Assembly: GCF_022627325.1 (NCBI RefSeq)
Contig: NZ_JAETZZ010000001.1
Coordinates: forward strand, 787,117 to 851,116
DNA: 64,000 nucleotides
DNA from: Pseudomonas putida
GTDB lineage: Bacteria; Pseudomonadota; Gammaproteobacteria; Pseudomonadales; Pseudomonadaceae
Direction: 5' to 3'
The notes under the pieces are model-generated. The model worked only from the letters and a program-made list of their open reading frames with translations, was not told where the DNA came from and made no database searches. Below are positions 10,901-19,384 of the stretch, piece by piece. The first letter of the stretch is position 1, and each line of letters starts with the position of its first letter. Made by a program: the position numbers and the translations under genes.

Positions 10901-13630
10901 GGTGAAGTCGCCGTGCTTGACCGTTATTTTGTTGGCTTCGAGCTTTTTGGTCTGTGTGCGCGTGTCGATCATGTTGCCACCGCTGTCTTGCAGTACAACG
11001 GTTTTTGTCGCTACAGTGTCATCCTCGGTCCATTCGGTGATGCGTGTATCATACAGCTCCCCGGAGGCGGTATAATCATGTTCGACCCAGCGCGTAGGCG
11101 CGCCTTGTTGATCAAAATCCTGGATTGATAACTCAAGCTTGTTGCCTTGCGGGCAATAAATATATGTTTTAATCGTACTACCTGAAGCAGTTAGCAACGT
11201 TTCGCTTCTTTGGCGCCAGTCATCTTCCTTCCCTGTCAGATTGGTCCACTCCTCTAACTGCCTGCCGTGTTCATCGAACATCGTGCGTCGATTCAGTTTT
11301 TTAGCCTTGCTGATTTCAACTTTGAAGCGGCGCGTTTTAGGCTCTACGGTGTAGTTGATGTCGACGTCACTGAGATCCGTCTCACCCTGGACGACCTTCT
11401 CTGCCGATAATGCACCGTTGGTGTAGGTGTAGCTGGTCTTTATGCCGGAGGCATCAGTACTTTCGACGAGAATGTTGGTAAAGCCTTCCTGAACGCGCTC
11501 GGTCACTAGCTTTTCTTCGGCCGAAGCCACTTCGATTGACGTTGTCAACTTGCGCTTCGATTTTTCGTCCGTGGTATAGCCAAATGTGGTCGCGACTTCA
11601 GAGTTTTCGATTTTTTTTCCTTGATTGTCTAGGAAGTATACGGTATTGGACTTGAGTTTTGAAAAATGTTCCGAAGAGGTGTCTGTGTCATAGGTAAAGT
11701 CCTCCACGGTCATGTGGGCGTTATTCCAGTTGTTAAGTTTGAAGCCTTTGTTGTTTCTTTCGCTCTGGTCTTTGGCAGCCCCTTCGATAGCGGTAATGCT
11801 GGATTCATAGCCCTCTCGCAGATAATCATCGTCCTTGACCGATTTAGCACACACCTTGAGTGCGTCAACCATCGCTTTTATCGATTGATCGGCAATGGCC
11901 CGCTGCGCTGTCGTTACATCGACCTCGGTCACGTCAGGTGCCCAGACGGTCAATTTTCGGGCCAGTACCACAATATGCGCCCGGTCGATGAGTGGATTTG
12001 AAGCAGTGGGGATCTTGTCATAGCCAAAATACGTAATTTTCGTCGTCTCCTCACCCTTTGAGTTTGTACGAGAGACGCGTTCGCTTTCCACATGATTACT
12101 GAAGCCGAGTTCATCGCCCGGATAATTCATGTCGAGAGGAAGGTTAAATGAATCTTTTGCATAATTATTTGGGGCGCTTGCCTTAAAGGTTGTATATTTA
12201 ACGGTCTTGTTTGAGGCGAAATTACCAGCTACGCTTGAAAGTCCTAAAGTAATGAAGCCAAGTATTCTCTGTAATGTGCTGGCGTCATCGCCAATTTCGG
12301 ATGTTGTACTGTAGTGCGTGTAGTTATTGAAATATGTCCATTCGATTTTTTCGTCGCCTCGTCGCATCTGAATCAGGTTTCCCTCAGAGTTGAACGTCGA
12401 CTCAGTCTTGCTGATTTCCACGCCGTCGACCGTATGCACCACACAGCTGGTTACGGTGTGGGCCTGCTTGTCATGGGTCACCTCGCACGTCTGCAGTGAG
12501 GTTGAGCCATCGGCAGTGGTTTGCACACTTTTAACGACGCCACCGCTGTGTTTAAAGATAACCTTTTGGAGAAGTTTAGTTACTTTTTTGAGCGCAGTGG
12601 TTTTCTTTGCAGGTTCGGTGGGTTCGAGGGGCGGTGCGTCGCTTTCAATGGATAGAGACACTTGGCTGGTGTCGTCTTTCCATTCCCAGTCTTCAATCAG
12701 GCGATCAGTGCTGCCGGGCAATGCAACGGTATGAAGTTTAGGTTTGTTACCACTCCACGTCAAAGTTTCGTTGGTCTCGCGATTGAAATTGGTTCCATAG
12801 TGAGCGGTTGTTTTTAGTTTGAGCTGTGCTTCTCCTTTTTCGATCCGATAGACTGTTTTTGCATTGAAGGGGTCTTTCTTCGTTACCTGCACCTCCAATG
12901 CATTGGTTTCATATTTAAGGTCATAAGAAATTTGTTCATCGCTATTCGGATAGACCACAAGCTGTTTCAGCTTGGGAGCTTGCGGGTCGCTGCGATCCCA
13001 CTTAGCCGTTAGCACGACGCCGATCGCGTCTTGTATGGAGGTAATCCGAGGTTGAGCAGATGTTGATTCCCAGGTGAATTTCAGTCCTTTGCCATTCGAC
13101 TCCAGTATCTCGCGAATGAGGATGTACGGATGTGCGCTTGAATCTTTCACATGGTCACCAACGCAGTCAAATATTTCTACCACCCCGTTGGTGTGCATAA
13201 CGGTAAATGACTGTCCTTCCAGGGGCTTTTTCTGGAAGTCTTCTGTGGTGTCCTCAAATGCTTTTTTTCGTTTGGTCAAAATGTCGGATGCATCGAAAAT
13301 ATACCCTGGTCCGACCGCAGTAAGGGAGGCTTTATCGTCTGTCCTGAGACTCATGTGATGGCCATTGAAGAGTGAAACGTCATTAACTTCGACTGCATGC
13401 ACCTGATAGGCATGTCCGCCGGTCATGCGCCAAGTGCCAACATTGTAAAAATTTAGCGTGGGCAAATCGTTCTTCGCACTGAGCCGGCCGGTAAGCGCCA
13501 GTTCAAGCGGCGCCCCATTGATTTGTCCTAAGAGTCGTGCTGCAGGGAGTTTGAATTGACACGCTCCGGAGGATTTATCAACATCCAAAGCGCTTTTGGC
13601 TAATGCAAGCTTAAGTTCGACACTATCCAT
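7949..13630 (-). CDS. Giant Rhs/YD-repeat protein with a variable C-terminal toxin-like domain
   Basis: Solitary Rhs-family protein, 1893 residues. Many YD-type repeats (for example YDAFGRMIK, YDSMDRLVKK, YDPSGRVRA) build the expected hollow shell. The core ends near residue 1530 with a YAFCAGDPVNYHDPSGH-like motif, the usual junction where the shell is cleaved. The roughly 360-residue tail begins with a hydrophobic Gly/Ala-rich segment. It then shows a V-I-D-I-H-G stretch (His near 1671) and an L-H-S-C stretch (Cys near 1718), a His/Cys arrangement like clan CD cysteine peptidases; that reading is inference. No VgrG, PAAR, Tc-toxin or immunity gene is adjacent. Composition is AT-richer than the neighbours, which suggests transfer. 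Start chosen at ATG 13630 with GGAG 7 nt upstream; an upstream ATG at 13684 has no ribosome site. Confidence 0.9.
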   Translation of the reverse strand: MDSVELKLALAKSALDVDKSSGACQFKLPAARLLGQINGAPLELALTGRLSAKNDLPTLNFYNVGTWRMTGGHAYQVHAVEVNDVSLFNGHHMSLRTDDKASLTAVGPGYIFDASDILTKRKKAFEDTTEDFQKKPLEGQSFTVMHTNGVVEIFDCVGDHVKDSSAHPYILIREILESNGKGLKFTWESTSAQPRITSIQDAIGVVLTAKWDRSDPQAPKLKQLVVYPNSDEQISYDLKYETNALEVQVTKKDPFNAKTVYRIEKGEAQLKLKTTAHYGTNFNRETNETLTWSGNKPKLHTVALPGSTDRLIEDWEWKDDTSQVSLSIESDAPPLEPTEPAKKTTALKKVTKLLQKVIFKHSGGVVKSVQTTADGSTSLQTCEVTHDKQAHTVTSCVVHTVDGVEISKTESTFNSEGNLIQMRRGDEKIEWTYFNNYTHYSTTSEIGDDASTLQRILGFITLGLSSVAGNFASNKTVKYTTFKASAPNNYAKDSFNLPLDMNYPGDELGFSNHVESERVSRTNSKGEETTKITYFGYDKIPTASNPLIDRAHIVVLARKLTVWAPDVTEVDVTTAQRAIADQSIKAMVDALKVCAKSVKDDDYLREGYESSITAIEGAAKDQSERNNKGFKLNNWNNAHMTVEDFTYDTDTSSEHFSKLKSNTVYFLDNQGKKIENSEVATTFGYTTDEKSKRKLTTSIEVASAEEKLVTERVQEGFTNILVESTDASGIKTSYTYTNGALSAEKVVQGETDLSDVDINYTVEPKTRRFKVEISKAKKLNRRTMFDEHGRQLEEWTNLTGKEDDWRQRSETLLTASGSTIKTYIYCPQGNKLELSIQDFDQQGAPTRWVEHDYTASGELYDTRITEWTEDDTVATKTVVLQDSGGNMIDTRTQTKKLEANKITVKHGDFTETFNWDARKRTAQYSSAHTGYIDELQLEMTYNASGQIIKTQHSKKSKDKLTTLGVQTTEYNAHGLPQKITLDANPSLTFHYDSMDRLVKKERDGLALIYEYAKHNASPSPVSISTSVEGESTDSEDVALPTVLGTQTLDAWGRVKSQKINNTTKDYTYSGASPLTQGKPKSIANVYKGYSETWAADSRSYTEACVFATTTAASETRTLSTTHELSLRGRLIKMTDIAGQVTSYTYDAFGRMIKQASSASVTTAQFGDDGKLKTETIEDLASKRVMTISYHYDVLGREIERSFTSEGMETITLGRTLSSAGRLKKQTLKINDKAKSHEEYAYNTHGQLINWKATDTHYTRANSTITEEVFEYDGVGNITSYGHRKGGSSDIITHQRTFSESHPGLLQSNGSKVPNANGRLTFNRSYLANGQLKSTGWAKSYSQGSVDLCYTYDPSGRVRALFTSGNNDSPRGFQLHYRGDNVYARSQITTNKHFWGGVLAKTDILLNDNVGCYLRQIVSHKETGADSTKTQFELRDAAGTIFATVKPDGKMGTRHGYSPYGYRDVDAEWENWLGFKGEVIFPGSCYYLGSYRVYDAGLMTFCSPDDASPFGIGGPATYAFCAGDPVNYHDPSGHSRVSHFSAVVAPPIMATKEFRIAVAVGSILTAPIGGGALAAVLGATAGGLELASVLVEDTDPQLASTLNVLSFGAGMGSIAAGIGGASRLAGAASRGASRTRVVLNKTMAGVSNYRFIDESMRLYEDTHKGLRRLVIDIHGAATATGRATGRVVTPNADLLAEDFLRLLQDTGVRIDDYDKIKLHSCFSASTYNNHGDSFAKDLARLTHKEVKGYEGEMKLTAALGETTTNPCEFVDDAVIYERLASDEGKQKLLADWRPRKVEWVCDPNGAPILDANNHGILQQYEYFRPKTFRPRNTGNNVWEIDEIAGDHTQEKLLKRYHKNSGAYGNAQQLREDRLLYLKDKNAALTKLLDGTDLT

Positions 13631-13752
13631 TTCACTCTCCAATATATATTGATTGCCTGCGTGTCGCTGGCCGATGTTGACCATGCAACTGTCAGTATTT
13701 GGAGGTGATTAACAATTGACAACTGACAAAAATGCTAGTTCTCAGTAGGCGA

Positions 13753-13772
13753 GCACAGCGATTATACTGTGC
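13753..13772 (-). promoter_or_regulatory. Possible promoter element of the Rhs gene (palindrome around TATAAT)
   Basis: GCACAG and CTGTGC form a perfect 6-bp inverted repeat around a minus-strand TATAAT (13761-13766), about 130 bp upstream of the Rhs start. The -35 region is poor, so this could be an activator-dependent promoter or an operator over the -10. The rest of 13631-13920 holds nothing recognised. Confidence 0.35.
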
Positions 13773-13920
13773 ATGATCGGTCTACCCCATTTATGTGCAT
13801 TTCGTCACAGTGAGTCCCCGGCCTTTCCCGCGCCGGCGCGTCCTTGCAGGCGCCACTGCTGATAACATCCAGTGTGAGTTCCTGGCGCAGACCGAGCTAA
13901 ATCAATGAGTTAACGTCTAT

Positions 13921-14490
13921 TCAATGAGGGGCAGGCTCGCTGCAATATAAGAACAGTAGCCAGTGCGCTTGGTTGATCACCTTCCGGGTGGGTTTGTCAT
14001 GGCGCAGGTGGTTGGCTTCGCTGACCCGCATCCTGTCAGTCACCTTTCGTCCATATTTGGCGACTACATCAAAAAGGTGATAGTCCACGTGTGCCTGAGG
14101 GCAATGTTTGCGCACCTCCAGTTCAAATGCGGCGTTCAGTCAATCGCCACTGCTTCGATCCGCGTACAGCCTTCAGGCCCTAGTTCTTCAAGGAAGGGGC
14201 TGACAGCAGCTCGGCGACGTTCTTCGCCAATCCACAGGACCCGGCGGGTAACGGCATCCAGCACCACGCTAGCGTAGCGATGCCCTTTGAACAGAGCGAA
14301 TTCATTCATCACCAGGCGTCTGGGCTGGGCCTTCGGTAACCTCTGCAGTGCGGTTTGTAGCGCCCGACGCTCTAGCAGGCGCACGCTATCCCAATGCAAA
14401 CCAAACAGCTCGGCGACATGCGAGGTAGGTAGTTTTCGACAAACCTGATCACGGCTTAGGCCAAGCGTTTGGTCATCCGCGAATATCGGT
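13921..14490 (-). pseudogene. Decayed ISL3-family transposase fragment
   Basis: The translation matches the middle of an ISL3-type transposase. A segment with LSRDQVCRKLPTSHVAELFG, then LVMNEFALFKGHRYASVVLD and RIEAVAID, is encoded at about 14136-14485. The reading then breaks and resumes in another frame with RKHCPQAHVDYHLFDVVAKYG and RHDKPTRKVINQAHWLL. At about 14133 one A appears to be missing from an expected GAC-ATG-AAC, which creates a TGA stop in the first frame. The N-terminus (zinc-finger part) and everything after HWLL are absent, and no terminal inverted repeats were found. It is an inactive remnant. Confidence 0.8.
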
Positions 14491-14970
14491 CAAGTCAACC
14501 GACTGCCTCTATTCGCTTATCGCATGACCACAGCCAGTCCGCCTGAGCTCAACTTTCGGCCGCACTGCGCGGCCAACAATGGGTAAGTCACGGATGAAGC
14601 GCTGACTCTATTCGTGAAGGTGGTCCTGGTCTCTGACAACCGCTGCAGGCGGGAAATCTGGTGGGCTGCGGGAGCTGCTCGATCAGATCATCGCCCTCAG
14701 ACTTAATGGGGATGACAGAAAAGCCATCCAAAATGGCAGTAATATCTTAGGCCAGTGAGCGGGTCGGGCTGTGGCTCGCCCGTGCACATGAATGAAAAGC
14801 GCCGACACCGATGCAATCGTCCATAGCTGCTGGCTGGGTTGCTCCTGGTACCGGGCTGGTGCAAGCATAGTCCGGATTCTGCGGATTGCCGGGGCTTCGG
14901 GTGTCATGCCTGTGTCACGAATGCCTGCTAGCGTGCCGGTCCCGTCCCGCGGCAAAAGGAAAGCCATCCG
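14491..14970. other. 480-bp region with no intact gene between the transposase relic and the AraC gene
   Basis: No complete gene is seen. A plus-strand frame from 14618 to 14743 reads ...GGLRELLDQIIALRLNGDDRKAIQN... and stops, looking like the C-terminal end of a lost protein. It has no start. The right copy of the 16-bp direct repeat is at 14862-14877. The AraC gene promoter must be in the last 100 bp or so. Confidence 0.4.
14862..14877 (+). repeat. 16-bp direct repeat, right copy
   Basis: Exact copy of CAAGCATAGTCCGGAT at 7747-7762, same orientation. It lies about 95 bp before the AraC-family gene and may mark the right edge of the inserted segment. Confidence 0.6.
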
Positions 14971-15948
14971 GTGCACCCCGCCACGCCTCGCAAGCCCTTC
15001 CTGCTCCGTTGCGCCGACATGCACAGCGATGATTTCGGCGCCTTGTTCACACAGCTCTACGGCAACCTGTATGCCGACGTACCGCCACTGGGCGAGGGTA
15101 TTTCCATCGGCGGGGTGTATGGCCGCTTCGAGGGCATGAGCGTAAGGCGCCTGCATTACCAGGGTGACTTTCGCATCGTCCTGCCCAGCCCGCAGGACGA
15201 AATCACCTTTGTACTGCCTACTGCAGGCAAGATCATCTTCGACCATCGTGGCGTGTCAATCGGCGGCGCGCAGGTCGGGCTCGCTGTCGACAAGCTCGAG
15301 ATACGCTCGGTCCGCATCGCCGATGATCATGCCCAGTGTGGTATGTCGATTCGCCGGGGCGTATTTGCCGAGCGGCTGTCGGCACTGCTGGAGCGGCCTT
15401 TGGCGGCCCCGATACGTTTCGCGCCGGTAGTGGACCTTGCCGCGCCAGGCTTCCAGGGCATGCGTGCCTTGCTCGAACTGGCCACGGGCACTGAGTTCGA
15501 TCAATTGATCAATACCGGCCTGCTGATGCCGCTGCGGTTGCAGGAAATGCTGGTCGACGCACTGCTGGAAACCTGGCCGCACAATTACCGCGAAGCGCTG
15601 CACAGGCCGGCTCCATTGCCAGCGCCGCGCCATGTGAAACTGGCGATGGCCTATATCCGTGAACATCCCGCGAGCCTGAGCAGTAGCAGCGAGTTGGCGA
15701 GCTTGGCCAATGTCAGCGTGCGGGCGTTACAGGAGGGCTTTCGTCGGTTTGCGGGCACTTCGATCGTCGGGTATCAGCGGCAGGTGCGGCTGGAGCAGGC
15801 GCGTCAGGTGCTGGCAAGCGAGCAGGGTACGTCGGTGGAGCAGGTGGCGTTACGCTTCGGCTTCACCAATGCGGGGCGGTTTGCCCAGTATTTCAAAGCG
15901 GCGTTTGGTTTGCCTCCGGCACAGGTCAGGCGCAGGCATGACCCATGA
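14971..15948 (+). CDS. AraC-family regulator (cupin-like sensor domain plus C-terminal HTH)
   Basis: 325-residue transcription factor. The N-terminal ~200 residues resemble the AraC_binding_2 sensor type found in regulators of aromatic catabolism such as AntR/XylS-like proteins. The C-terminal ~100 residues carry two helix-turn-helix motifs (ELASLANVSVRALQEGFRRF and VEQVALRFGFTNAGRFAQYFK). The start is GTG at 14971, with AAGGA about 10 nt upstream. No catabolic operon is adjacent, so the target is unknown. The downstream neighbour is convergent. Confidence 0.88.
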   Translation: MHPATPRKPFLLRCADMHSDDFGALFTQLYGNLYADVPPLGEGISIGGVYGRFEGMSVRRLHYQGDFRIVLPSPQDEITFVLPTAGKIIFDHRGVSIGGAQVGLAVDKLEIRSVRIADDHAQCGMSIRRGVFAERLSALLERPLAAPIRFAPVVDLAAPGFQGMRALLELATGTEFDQLINTGLLMPLRLQEMLVDALLETWPHNYREALHRPAPLPAPRHVKLAMAYIREHPASLSSSSELASLANVSVRALQEGFRRFAGTSIVGYQRQVRLEQARQVLASEQGTSVEQVALRFGFTNAGRFAQYFKAAFGLPPAQVRRRHDP

Positions 15949-16005
15949 CCTGCGGCAGTGGGCCGTGCTGCGAATCAGATAACGCGCTGCTTGCACTGGA
16001 TGCGC

Positions 16006-17115
16006 TCAGGGGAACCTGATCTTGCTGTAGGCGAACTCATTGGCACCCCGTTCGATGCCCGCCTCGGAGGTTTGCACCTCAACCCGGTCATCGTCGTGAA
16101 CAACGATTATCTGGTGTGCATCCAGCACCTCGACACCTTCGGGCTTGTTGCTGAACCTCAGTGTGGAGCCGTCTTCGCGGGTCACCAGTTGCGGCGTGCC
16201 TGGCTTACCCGCTGCAAACGGTACGACCCATAGAAACCCGCCTATCTTGGTAATTGGCTTGTTAGCCGCATCAACAGATTTTTCCTCGTAGCTGGTAACC
16301 GCATAAAGCCTGTCTTTGTTGAACCGGTCATACTCGATCCCGGACAGCCCGACTGTGTGGCCTTGGGCTTGGACGTTGAAGTTCTGGACGGATTTGAACG
16401 CTTCCACAAGCGCCAGGGTTCCATCTTTGAACTTCACATGCGCTGAGATGAGTGTGAAGCCGAAATGCGCGTCAGTTTTGTCGTTTCCGTGCCTGCGAAT
16501 GCCGATGATCAGTTGGCCGTCTGCTGTTTTTGCCTTCGCCGGCTCGCTCGGTGCCATGGTGATTGCTTCGATTTGATAGTAAGACGCACCGATCGCATCC
16601 TTGATCTGCTTGCGCAGTGAGATCGAGCTTGTGACCCCGCTGCGCGATGTGGGCGACAGGGGCTTTGCCGCCTCAGGATCGTCCACGGGCCAGTACAGGA
16701 GCGTGCTGAGAATGTCGCTGCTCGGATCTTCGTCGGTGCCGGCTTTGTTGAAGGCGGTGCTGGCGATCATGTAGCGGCCATCCAGCGTCTTGGTCAGTGC
16801 CTCGTATTTATCGGCTTCTCTTAATGCCTTCCCCGGCAGCACGGTAGGCTCACCACTGATTTTGCCCTGCTCGATGTCAAGCGTGAACAGGGCCGGCCCG
16901 CCTGGGGCGGGCAAGCGTTTGTCGTTGGCCAAGAGCAGTTTTCCATTGCTTTCAACCACTGCCGACACTTCACAGTTGACGGGGGTTCCAGGGGCAAAAC
17001 ACGCTGCCGTGTGATGTTCGATGGTCGCGATGCGTCCTGGCAGTTCAGCTGCCGGTGCGTGAGGCGCTGCACTGGCCAAGCCGACTACCAGCGTGATGAT
17101 TGCTCGCTTTTCCAT
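16006..17115 (-). CDS. Secreted beta-propeller-like protein of unknown function
   Basis: 369 residues with an N-terminal signal peptide (MEKRAIITLVVGLASAA...AAEL). The body alternates short beta-like stretches and has propeller/phytase-like phrases such as LSGIEYDRFNKDRLYAVTSYEE and NKPEGVEVLDAHQIIVVHDDD, reminiscent of the esterase-like phytase or SMP-30 families. No catalytic residues can be assigned. The start at 17115 is supported by AAGGA 8 nt upstream; longer in-frame extensions lack a signal peptide. It lies downstream of the phosphatase-autotransporter gene across a hairpin and may be expressed with it. Confidence 0.75.
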   Translation of the reverse strand: MEKRAIITLVVGLASAAPHAPAAELPGRIATIEHHTAACFAPGTPVNCEVSAVVESNGKLLLANDKRLPAPGGPALFTLDIEQGKISGEPTVLPGKALREADKYEALTKTLDGRYMIASTAFNKAGTDEDPSSDILSTLLYWPVDDPEAAKPLSPTSRSGVTSSISLRKQIKDAIGASYYQIEAITMAPSEPAKAKTADGQLIIGIRRHGNDKTDAHFGFTLISAHVKFKDGTLALVEAFKSVQNFNVQAQGHTVGLSGIEYDRFNKDRLYAVTSYEEKSVDAANKPITKIGGFLWVVPFAAGKPGTPQLVTREDGSTLRFSNKPEGVEVLDAHQIIVVHDDDRVEVQTSEAGIERGANEFAYSKIRFP

Positions 17116-17283
17116 GGGCACTGTCCTTGTGGGAATGGGAACGTTGCGCAGCAAAGCGTAATCGCAGCAAGCGAGACCAGAAACTGGCATTTTTGGCAGT
17201 AGCTGTTCGACATGACCGCCATTGAAGGGGCTGGCATCTTGGCCAGTAGGCACACCCTCAAGAATCGGGGTGGTGCAGCCGTG

Positions 17284-17302
17284 GGGGCCGCACGGCGGCC
17301 CC
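17284..17302. terminator. GGGGCCGC hairpin downstream of the phosphatase-autotransporter gene
   Basis: Perfect 8-bp arms GGGGCCGC/GCGGCCCC with a 3-nt loop lie 8 bp past the stop at 17311. There is no T-run. The same stem occurs at 26226-26244 and 35533-35551, always just after genes. Confidence 0.6.
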
Positions 17303-17310
17303 GGCAATTG

Positions 17311-19224
17311 TCAAAACGCGTAGCTGGCTTTCAGGCTGCCACTGGCCCCATGGCTGTCACCGCCGCCCAACGCCGCTAGATCGGCGCCAATGCTCAGCGC
17401 GCCAAGGTTGGCCATCAGGCTCACGCCAGCGTTGAACTGGTCACGATTGTCGAAGGCGGCGCGCTGCTCGATATCCAGCCCCAGCAAGTGGCCCTCGCTT
17501 TCGACCTCGTGGTCGCCCAGCGCATGCTCATAGCCCACATGCACGCCGGGCACCCACTGCCAACGGCCCATGCTGAACGGCATGAAGGACGCCTCGAGTC
17601 TGGCCATCGCGCTACGGCGGGTCTGCTGCAGGTCGTCCACCTCTAGCGCCAATTCGCTGCCTTTTTCGCTAAACCCGGCCACGTCCACGTGACTGATGCG
17701 TACACCCAGGCTCGGCTCCAGCACCACGCGGTTGGTGTTCAGGCGATAGCCCACGGCCAGGCTGGCACCGGCCAGGGTACCGTGGCTGTCACCTTTGGCC
17801 GTGCCCAGGCCGCCTGTGAGGTCGCGCTTGCTGGAATAGTCGAGGTAGCCGGCGCTGGCATCGGTGTCGATGAACAGGCCTTGTTCCAGGCCGCCCGGCG
17901 CGAAGCGGGCGCCCAGGCTCAGGAAAGTCAGGTCCGTATCAACCTCGCCACCTGCGCCGCCAACGTTACCGCTGCTGTAGCCGAAACCTGCGTGGCCGCT
18001 GAGCTGCTCGGAGAAACGCTGGGTCATGCCGATCATCAGGCCTTGGCTGTGTTCGTTGCTGCTGGCGACACTGGAGGAGCCGTCGGTGCCCAGGTAACCG
18101 GCCAAGGCGCTGCTCCACAGGCGCGACTGGCCAACCTTCAGGTCGGTACCGTCGGCGAAGGGCGCGGCGGCGCGGTCGATCAGGGCGCCCAGGCGCAGCA
18201 GGTAGCTGGCCGCATCGGCATGCACCTGCCCACCTACGGTGGACTCCACGCCGCCCAGCGTGCCGGCATCGATGGCCGACTGCAGGTAATAGTTGTAGGC
18301 GCTGTAGGTCCCTGACAGCGACGTGTCCTGCAGTTGGCGCAGCAGTTGCGCGCCCGCCGCGGCGTTACCGAGCAGGCCAGCTTCACCGGGTAACGTGCCA
18401 TAGCGCACCATTTTGCCGCGCAGCACATAGATCGTTTCCTGGGTAAGCCCCAGGCCTTGCTTGAGGTAGTTGTCCATGCTGCCGTATGCGGCAGTCACTT
18501 CATCCAGGCCGGCCTGCAGGTAGCTGGCCTCGACGCCCAGCAGTGGGGCGTAGACTTCGGCCATGCTGGCCGGCATGCCGGCCAGTGTGGCCGCCACGCG
18601 GGCGGCGGTGTAGTCATTGGTGGCGAGGTAGTTGTCCATGATCGTCGCGTCGTCCACGCCGGCGATGCTCAGCAGCACGGCGGCGGTCCAGCCCGTACGG
18701 TCCTTGCCCGCGGTACAGTGGAACAAGGCGGCGCCGTCGGCACTGGCCAGCTCATTGAACAGCACCGAGAATTGCCCACGCATGCCGGCATCGCTGACGA
18801 AGGCGCGGTTGGTCTCTTGCATCATGGCGCGTGCCTGGGCAGCGCTGGTGAACGACATGTTGGTGATGTCCGCGCCCGAGGTGGTGCTGCCGATGATGTC
18901 GATGTTGGTGTAGCTGGCGCCGGCGGGCAGGGTGTCGGGCGTGGCGGCGATTTCGCTTGGAGTGCGCAAGTCGTATACATCGCTGATGCCAAGGCCGTTG
19001 AGCACGGCAAGGTCAGCGGCAGTGGGGGTCAGGGCATTGCTGCGATAGAACACGCCGCTGCGCATCACCCCATCATGACTTGTGCCGTACGCCGATGTGG
19101 TGCCGGCGATGTCGCGGAAGTTGTCAATGCCAGCCAGGCGCGGCGTATCGAGCGCATCGGCGGCATGGGCGGCGGAGATTGCGAGTGTGAGCATGGACAG
19201 GGAGCAGAACAGACGTTGCAGCAC
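17311..19224 (-). CDS. Secreted tyrosine phosphatase fused to an autotransporter beta-barrel
   Basis: 637 residues. A signal peptide (MLQRLFCSLSMLTLAISAAHA) is followed by a Y_phosphatase3-type domain at about 25-290, with FRDIAG, RSGVFYRS and the catalytic loop HCTAGKDRTG (Cys170, Arg176). A linker follows. The last ~270 residues look like an autotransporter barrel: alternating beta strands, GHAGFGYSSG-like turns, and a terminal Phe in KASYAF as used for outer-membrane insertion. This predicts a phosphatase displayed on or released from the cell surface. Start chosen at GTG 19224, with GAGG 8 nt upstream and a clean signal peptide; a TTG at 19272 is the alternative. The substrate is unknown; similar phosphatase domains act on phosphotyrosine or phosphoinositides. 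Confidence 0.88.
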   Translation of the reverse strand: MLQRLFCSLSMLTLAISAAHAADALDTPRLAGIDNFRDIAGTTSAYGTSHDGVMRSGVFYRSNALTPTAADLAVLNGLGISDVYDLRTPSEIAATPDTLPAGASYTNIDIIGSTTSGADITNMSFTSAAQARAMMQETNRAFVSDAGMRGQFSVLFNELASADGAALFHCTAGKDRTGWTAAVLLSIAGVDDATIMDNYLATNDYTAARVAATLAGMPASMAEVYAPLLGVEASYLQAGLDEVTAAYGSMDNYLKQGLGLTQETIYVLRGKMVRYGTLPGEAGLLGNAAAGAQLLRQLQDTSLSGTYSAYNYYLQSAIDAGTLGGVESTVGGQVHADAASYLLRLGALIDRAAAPFADGTDLKVGQSRLWSSALAGYLGTDGSSSVASSNEHSQGLMIGMTQRFSEQLSGHAGFGYSSGNVGGAGGEVDTDLTFLSLGARFAPGGLEQGLFIDTDASAGYLDYSSKRDLTGGLGTAKGDSHGTLAGASLAVGYRLNTNRVVLEPSLGVRISHVDVAGFSEKGSELALEVDDLQQTRRSAMARLEASFMPFSMGRWQWVPGVHVGYEHALGDHEVESEGHLLGLDIEQRAAFDNRDQFNAGVSLMANLGALSIGADLAALGGGDSHGASGSLKASYAF

Positions 19225-19384
19225 GGCAGAGGCCTCGGAGGGGTATGTGGTGTGGCCACTCTCCGTCGGCAATATGAAACTGAATGTTACATATCAAGGC
19301 TGCACGCAAAAGCCTGCGCGATCTGGCCGGGGCCTGCGTTTTCTGTCTGGCCTTGCGGCCGCAGTCAGGCTCCCGGCCGGGTGG

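Noticed and set aside
13700..13750. Strong GGAGGTGAT on the plus strand opposite the Rhs start
   Set aside because: Only frames of about 10-14 codons follow; probably chance.
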